Positions 59,863 to 64,000 of a stretch of 64,000 nucleotides of DNA are shown here, one piece after another. Below the pieces are notes generated by a model. It saw nothing but the letters and a program-made list of their open reading frames with translations, made no database searches and was not told where the DNA came from. Numbering within the stretch: position 1 is the first letter of the stretch; each line of letters opens with the position of its first letter. A program made the position numbers and the translations under genes. Source of the stretch: Pithys albifrons albifrons (Eukaryota > Chordata > Aves > Passeriformes > Thamnophilidae); contig NC_092465.1 of NCBI RefSeq assembly GCF_047495875.1, positions 1,480,501-1,544,500 of the forward strand. The letters run 5' to 3'.

Positions 59863-60424
59863 TGGAGGGGCAGTTCCTGGGGCATGAGAAGGGACTGAGG
59901 CCAAAGAGAGACCAAACAGCACAGTTTGCTTCATTATTTCCAGGGAAATGCTACTCAGCCCTGATTTTCACTCCCTGCCGAGCTCTGAGCCAGCAGCAGC
60001 TCCTGTTGGCAGCGCTAATTACGCTAATTACGCCCATTCCCAGGGAGATTTCGGGACTGATTGTGTGCAGAGCAGCTCTCAGGCCATCACACATTCCCTC
60101 TTGGATTCCAACACGAAGCACTCCTTAATTCTGCTGGAGAATCGGCACAGAAGTTTATTAAACACCAGTGGCACAGATGAAACACTTTTTTTCATATTAA
60201 AAATGGAGATGCAGTTCCAGCAAAGCCCAGAACAACAGAGGTTTCTGTTTATTTCTACCAAAAGCACAAAAGATGCAGCAAATGGCACTTGAACTGCTGA
60301 GGGAGGGGGTGTGGAAGTCCCGTCAGAGCCACGGTGGGATTGTGGCTGAGCTGCCACTGCAGAGACACCAAGGGAGGGCTTGGGGGGGGCTTTTAAACTG
60401 CTTTTTGCTCGTTATTTAATGGAA
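59863..60424. promoter_or_regulatory. Unique sequence with doubled homeodomain-type site
   Basis: CGCTAATTA occurs twice in tandem at 60013-60021 and 60022-60030, in non-repetitive sequence. Candidate transcription factor site cluster only; the rest of the interval holds nothing recognisable. Confidence 0.25.
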
Positions 60425-61010
60425 TCATCCCAGAGGGGTTTGGGTGGGAAGGGATATGGAAGTTCATCCCATCCCACCCCTGCCATGGGCAGGGACACCT
60501 CCCACTGTCCCAGGTGGCTCCAAGCCCCATCCAACCTGGCCTTGGACACTCCCAGGGATCCAGGGGCAGCCACAGCTTCTCTGCCCAACCTGTGCCAGGG
60601 CCTGCCCACCCTCCCACCCACCAATTCCTTCCCAATATCCCTTTTCCCAGCCCTGCCCTCTGGCAGTGGGAAGCCATTCCCTGTGTCCTGTCCCTCCATC
60701 CCTTGTCCCAAGTCCTTCTCCAGAGGGACTGATTCTGATCCATGTTTGAGGCATCACTCAGAGGTCCTTGACCTGCTCATGGATAATGATTCCCATGGTC
60801 AGGCTGTAATTTAGAACCAAAATAGGGCAGGGAATGCCTGTGGGACTCAGATTTTACAGGGGTAAACCCATGGATTGGTTTCATACAATCCCAGACTGGT
60901 TTGGGTTGGAGGGACCTCAAAGCCCACCCAGTGCCATCCCTGGAGCCTTCCCTTCTCCAGGGGAACATTCCCAGCTCTCCCAGCCTGGCTCCAGAGCAGC
61001 TCTGGCATCT
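60425..61010 (-). mobile_element. Composite CR1 - spacer - CR1 unit, copy 3
   Basis: Left tail 60425-60733, spacer 60734-60900, then a right tail with an internal deletion. It jumps at about 60942 from CACCCAGTGCCA to GGAGCCTTCCCTTCTCCAGG, and continues to about 61010. Confidence 0.86.
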
Positions 61011-61802
61011 CTGGACCCACAAGATCATTCCCATTTATTTTCCACCAAGAGCAAAGAGGGAGCAGAAGGTTCTACTGGAGCTTCTCTCCTGTCCCACCCT
61101 GGCAGGAGGGTGAGATTTCTCCCAACCCACCAGCACAACCTTCTCCCAGTTTTCTTGCTTTTTTTCCCAGGATTTTGCTCTGGAAACAGGAGGTATTTCT
61201 TTAATGCTTCTTTATTGCCTGGAAAACACCTCAGTGACAGCTCAGCTCAGTCACCCCCAATATCTCCCTGCTGGCAAAGCAGGACAGGGATGGGCCCTTT
61301 GGAAAAGCTGAAGGAACAGGGAATTCTCCTCATTTACAGCAAATGTGCAGAGTTGTGGTGATGAAGGAATGAGCTCAGGTCACCTGCAGCTCCCCAGGAC
61401 AATTTTCTTGTTCTCACCAGCCAGTTATAAAAGTGCAAATTCAAACCAGCCACGAGTTCTGCATCCAAAAGGATAAACCCCAGGGAACATTAAAATCCCT
61501 GCAAACCCAAAGTGGGTGTTTTTTTACCATTCTGGGAGTCTCTTTAGAGGAATGTTTTCCTGGAGAACTGTGTGCTTTCCTCCCCCAGCCTGCACAGGCT
61601 CCATTAGTGGCTGACACAGCGCCAGGTCAGGCATCAGGTGTGGTCCCATCTCCTCATTCCTGCCAGCACAGCCTGCCAAGCTCCAGCTGCAAACGCTGCA
61701 GCCACTCATTTCCCTGTGCCTCTTCTTTTGGTCCCTCTCAAACAGCCCCTTTCCCACATCCCCTGGAACCCAAGGAAGGAGCAGAGACTCGGAGTGCAGC
61801 GA
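61011..61802. other. Unremarkable intergenic sequence
   Basis: Nothing recognised. Confidence 0.4.
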
Positions 61803-62136
61803 GGGAGCTGGGAGGGGGCTGGAGGTGCCCAGAGCAGGGAATGGAGCTGGGAGGGGGCTGGAGGTGCCCAGGGCAGGGAATGGAGCTGGGAAGGGGCTGG
61901 AGGTGCCCAGGGCAGGGAATGGAGCTGGGAAGGGGCTGGAGGTGCCCAGGGCAGGGAATGGAGCTGGGAAGGGGCTGGAGGTGCCCAGGGTAGGGAATGG
62001 AGCTGGGAAGGGGCTGGAGGTGCCCAGGGCAGGGAATGGAGCTGGGAAGGGGCTGGAGGTGCCCAGGGCAGGGAATGGAGCTGGGAAGGGGCTGGAGGTG
62101 CCCAGGGCAGGGAATGGAGCTGGGAAGGGGCTGGAG
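61803..62136 (+). repeat. 39-bp minisatellite expanded within CR1, 8 copies
   Basis: GGGCTGGAGGTGCCCAGGGC then AGGGAATGGAGCTGGGAAG. The last unit runs into CAGCAGCTGAGGGAGCTGGG, the CR1 body. The unexpanded form lies at 21823-21870 on the other strand. Confidence 0.95.
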
Positions 62137-62580
62137 CAGCAGCTGAGGGAGCTGGGGGGGCTCAGCTGGAGCAAAGGAGGCTCAGGGGGCACCTTCTGGC
62201 TCTGCAATCCCTGCCAGGAGGGGGTAGCCTGGACAGGGGGTCGGGCTGTGCCCCAGGGCACAGGGACAGGAGGAGAGGGCACGGCCTCAGGCTGGGCCAG
62301 GGCAGGGCAGGGGGCACAGAGCAGGAATTGCTGCATGGAAAGGGTGGGCAGGCCCTGGCACAGTGCCCAGGGCAGGGGGCACAGAGCAGGAATTGCTGCA
62401 TGGAAAGGGTGGGCAGGCACTGGCACAGTGCCCAGGGCAGGGCAGAGGTCCCCAGCCCTGAAGGCATTTAAAATCCCTGTGGATGTGGCACTTGGGGACA
62501 AATGGTGGCCTTGGCTGTGCTGAGGGTTGGGTGGATGGTCTAAAAGCTTTTTTCCAACTTAAACACCCAATGATTCCATC
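62137..62580 (+). mobile_element. CR1 3' portion (second subfamily)
   Basis: GAGCTGGGGGGGCTCAGCTG, CTTCTGGCTCTGCAATCCCT, two copies of GAATTGCTGCATGGAAAGGG 62 bases apart, CCTGTGGATGTGGCACTTGG and TTTTTTCCAACTTAAACACC. Confidence 0.88.
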
Positions 62581-63335
62581 CATGAGCATCATTCCCTTTA
62601 ACACCATTTTCCCCTTTCTGCCCCATCTCCATCTCCTCTCTCTGCCCCTTCCCTTTCCCTTGGTGCCCTCCAGGAGCCCTTTCCCGAGGGCAGCCCGTGC
62701 CAGGTGCCAGGAGGGAGGGAGGGTGGGATGGCACAGCCCAGTGTGGATTCCCAAAGCCGCTCCTGCATCCCAGGGGGTGAGTGTGGGAATAATTCATGGC
62801 TGGGCTATCAAGCCCTGCCTTTGCAGGTCACTGTGCTGGTGACAGACACTCCCCACACCAACTGCCCGGGGTGAAACCTGATCCAAAGGGTTGAATTATT
62901 GGGAAGAGCTGCAAAGAAACCTCCAGAAATGCCCGGGGATGGTGGGAGCGCTCAGGAAGAGCAGGGAGGGGTTTCCCACCCTGGGATAGCCACAGTGAAT
63001 CCCCTACACGTGCTGAGGATTTGGGGGAGCAGCTCAAGGGCTGAAAGGTCGTGTTTCAACCCCCAGTGAGGAGAAGGGAAGGCAGAAGGGCCGAGGCCAC
63101 TGAGCACCACCTGAGAACTCTCAACACTCTTTCAGTGACATGGAATCGGATCCTGCTTTGCTTCCAGAGGGCTGAGTGGTGAGAGAAGTGTCAAAGCTCC
63201 AGGGAAAACCTGACCCTGCTCAGGGAAAGGTGCAAGTCCAGGGCAGGGATGGGCTGACCCATAAAACCCAGCCAGGAACTGGCACAGCTGGGGCACCTCC
63301 AGTGCTGGGGCAGCTCTGGGACCCTCAGACAGGAC
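62581..63335. other. Unremarkable intergenic sequence
   Basis: Nothing recognised. Confidence 0.4.
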
Positions 63336-64000
63336 CGGGCTCTGCCCAACTGCCCAGGCAGGGCTGGGCTCTGCCCCACTGCCCAGGCACTGCCCAGCTC
63401 TGCCCCACTACCCAGGCACTGCCCAGCTCTGCCCCACTGCCCAGGCAGGGCTTGGCTCTGCCCCACTGTCCAGGCAATGCCCAGCCCTGCCCCACTGCCC
63501 AGGCAATGCCCCACTGCCCAGCTCTGCCCCACTACCCAGGCACTGCCCAGCTCTGCCCCACTGCCCAGGCAGGGCTTGGCTCTGCCCCACTGTCCAGGCA
63601 ATGCCCAGCTCTGCCCCACTGCCCAGGTAATACCCAGCTCTGCCCCACTGCCCAGGCACTGCCCAGCCCTGCCCCACTGCCCAGGCACTGCTCAGCCCTG
63701 CCCCACTGCCCAAGTAATACCCAGCTCTGCCCCACTGCCCAGGCAATGCCCAGCCCTGCCCCACTGCCCAGGCACTGCTCAGCCCTGCCCCACTGCCCAG
63801 GCACTGCTCAGCTCTGCCCCACTGCCCAGGTAATACCCAGCCCTGCCCCACTGCCCAGGCAATGCCCCACTGCCCAGCTCTGCCCCACTACCCAGGCACT
63901 GCCCAGCCCTGCCCCACTGCCCAGGCACTGCTCAGCTCTGCCCCACTGCCCAGGCACTGCCCAGCTCTGCCCCACTGCCCAGGCAATGCCCAGCCCTGCC
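63336..64000. repeat. 29-bp minisatellite, cut by window end
   Basis: CCAGGCACTGCCCAGCTCTG then CCCCACTGC, with variants CAATG, TAATA and a shortened unit. About 22 copies to the edge; it continues beyond. Confidence 0.95.

Overview
The window looks like vertebrate, and most probably bird, nuclear DNA from a GC-rich gene-poor stretch such as a microchromosome. Two signs support this. CR1-type non-LTR retrotransposon ends recur throughout in both orientations. The only convincing protein gene is a single-exon Reprimo-family gene at 10654-11064 in a CpG island, most likely RPRML. Bird rather than turtle or crocodile is an inference from the GC-rich, minisatellite-dense composition. No bacterial, viral or organelle genes were seen, and no tRNA, rRNA or CRISPR array was recognised.

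Layout. 1-9.9 kb is intergenic, with a 55-bp minisatellite, a 906-base pure purine tract, CR1 ends and a 25/28-bp minisatellite. 9.99-12.4 kb is the RPRML locus: promoter-proximal C/T-rich tandem repeats, CpG island, a short upstream ORF, the coding exon, candidate poly(A) signals and a 9-bp satellite. 12.4-64 kb is intergenic, with about 30 tandem arrays (units from 5-6 to about 99 bp) interleaved with about 30 CR1 3' ends. From my own coordinates the arrays sum to roughly 17 kb, about a quarter of the window.

The most interesting biology is in the repeats. At least two minisatellites grew out of CR1 sequence. A 31-bp array at 24209-24618 runs directly into CR1 body. A 39-bp array at 61803-62136 has its unexpanded single-copy form at 21823-21870, bounded by 9-bp direct repeats exactly one unit apart. 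Several arrays show higher-order periodicity. Two related arrays lie back to back in inverted orientation at 17.6-19.1 kb. A chimeric CR1-spacer-CR1 unit recurs three times and may reflect CR1 3' read-through.

The many long open frames are almost all artefacts of stop-free tandem repeats. No new multi-gene system is visible.
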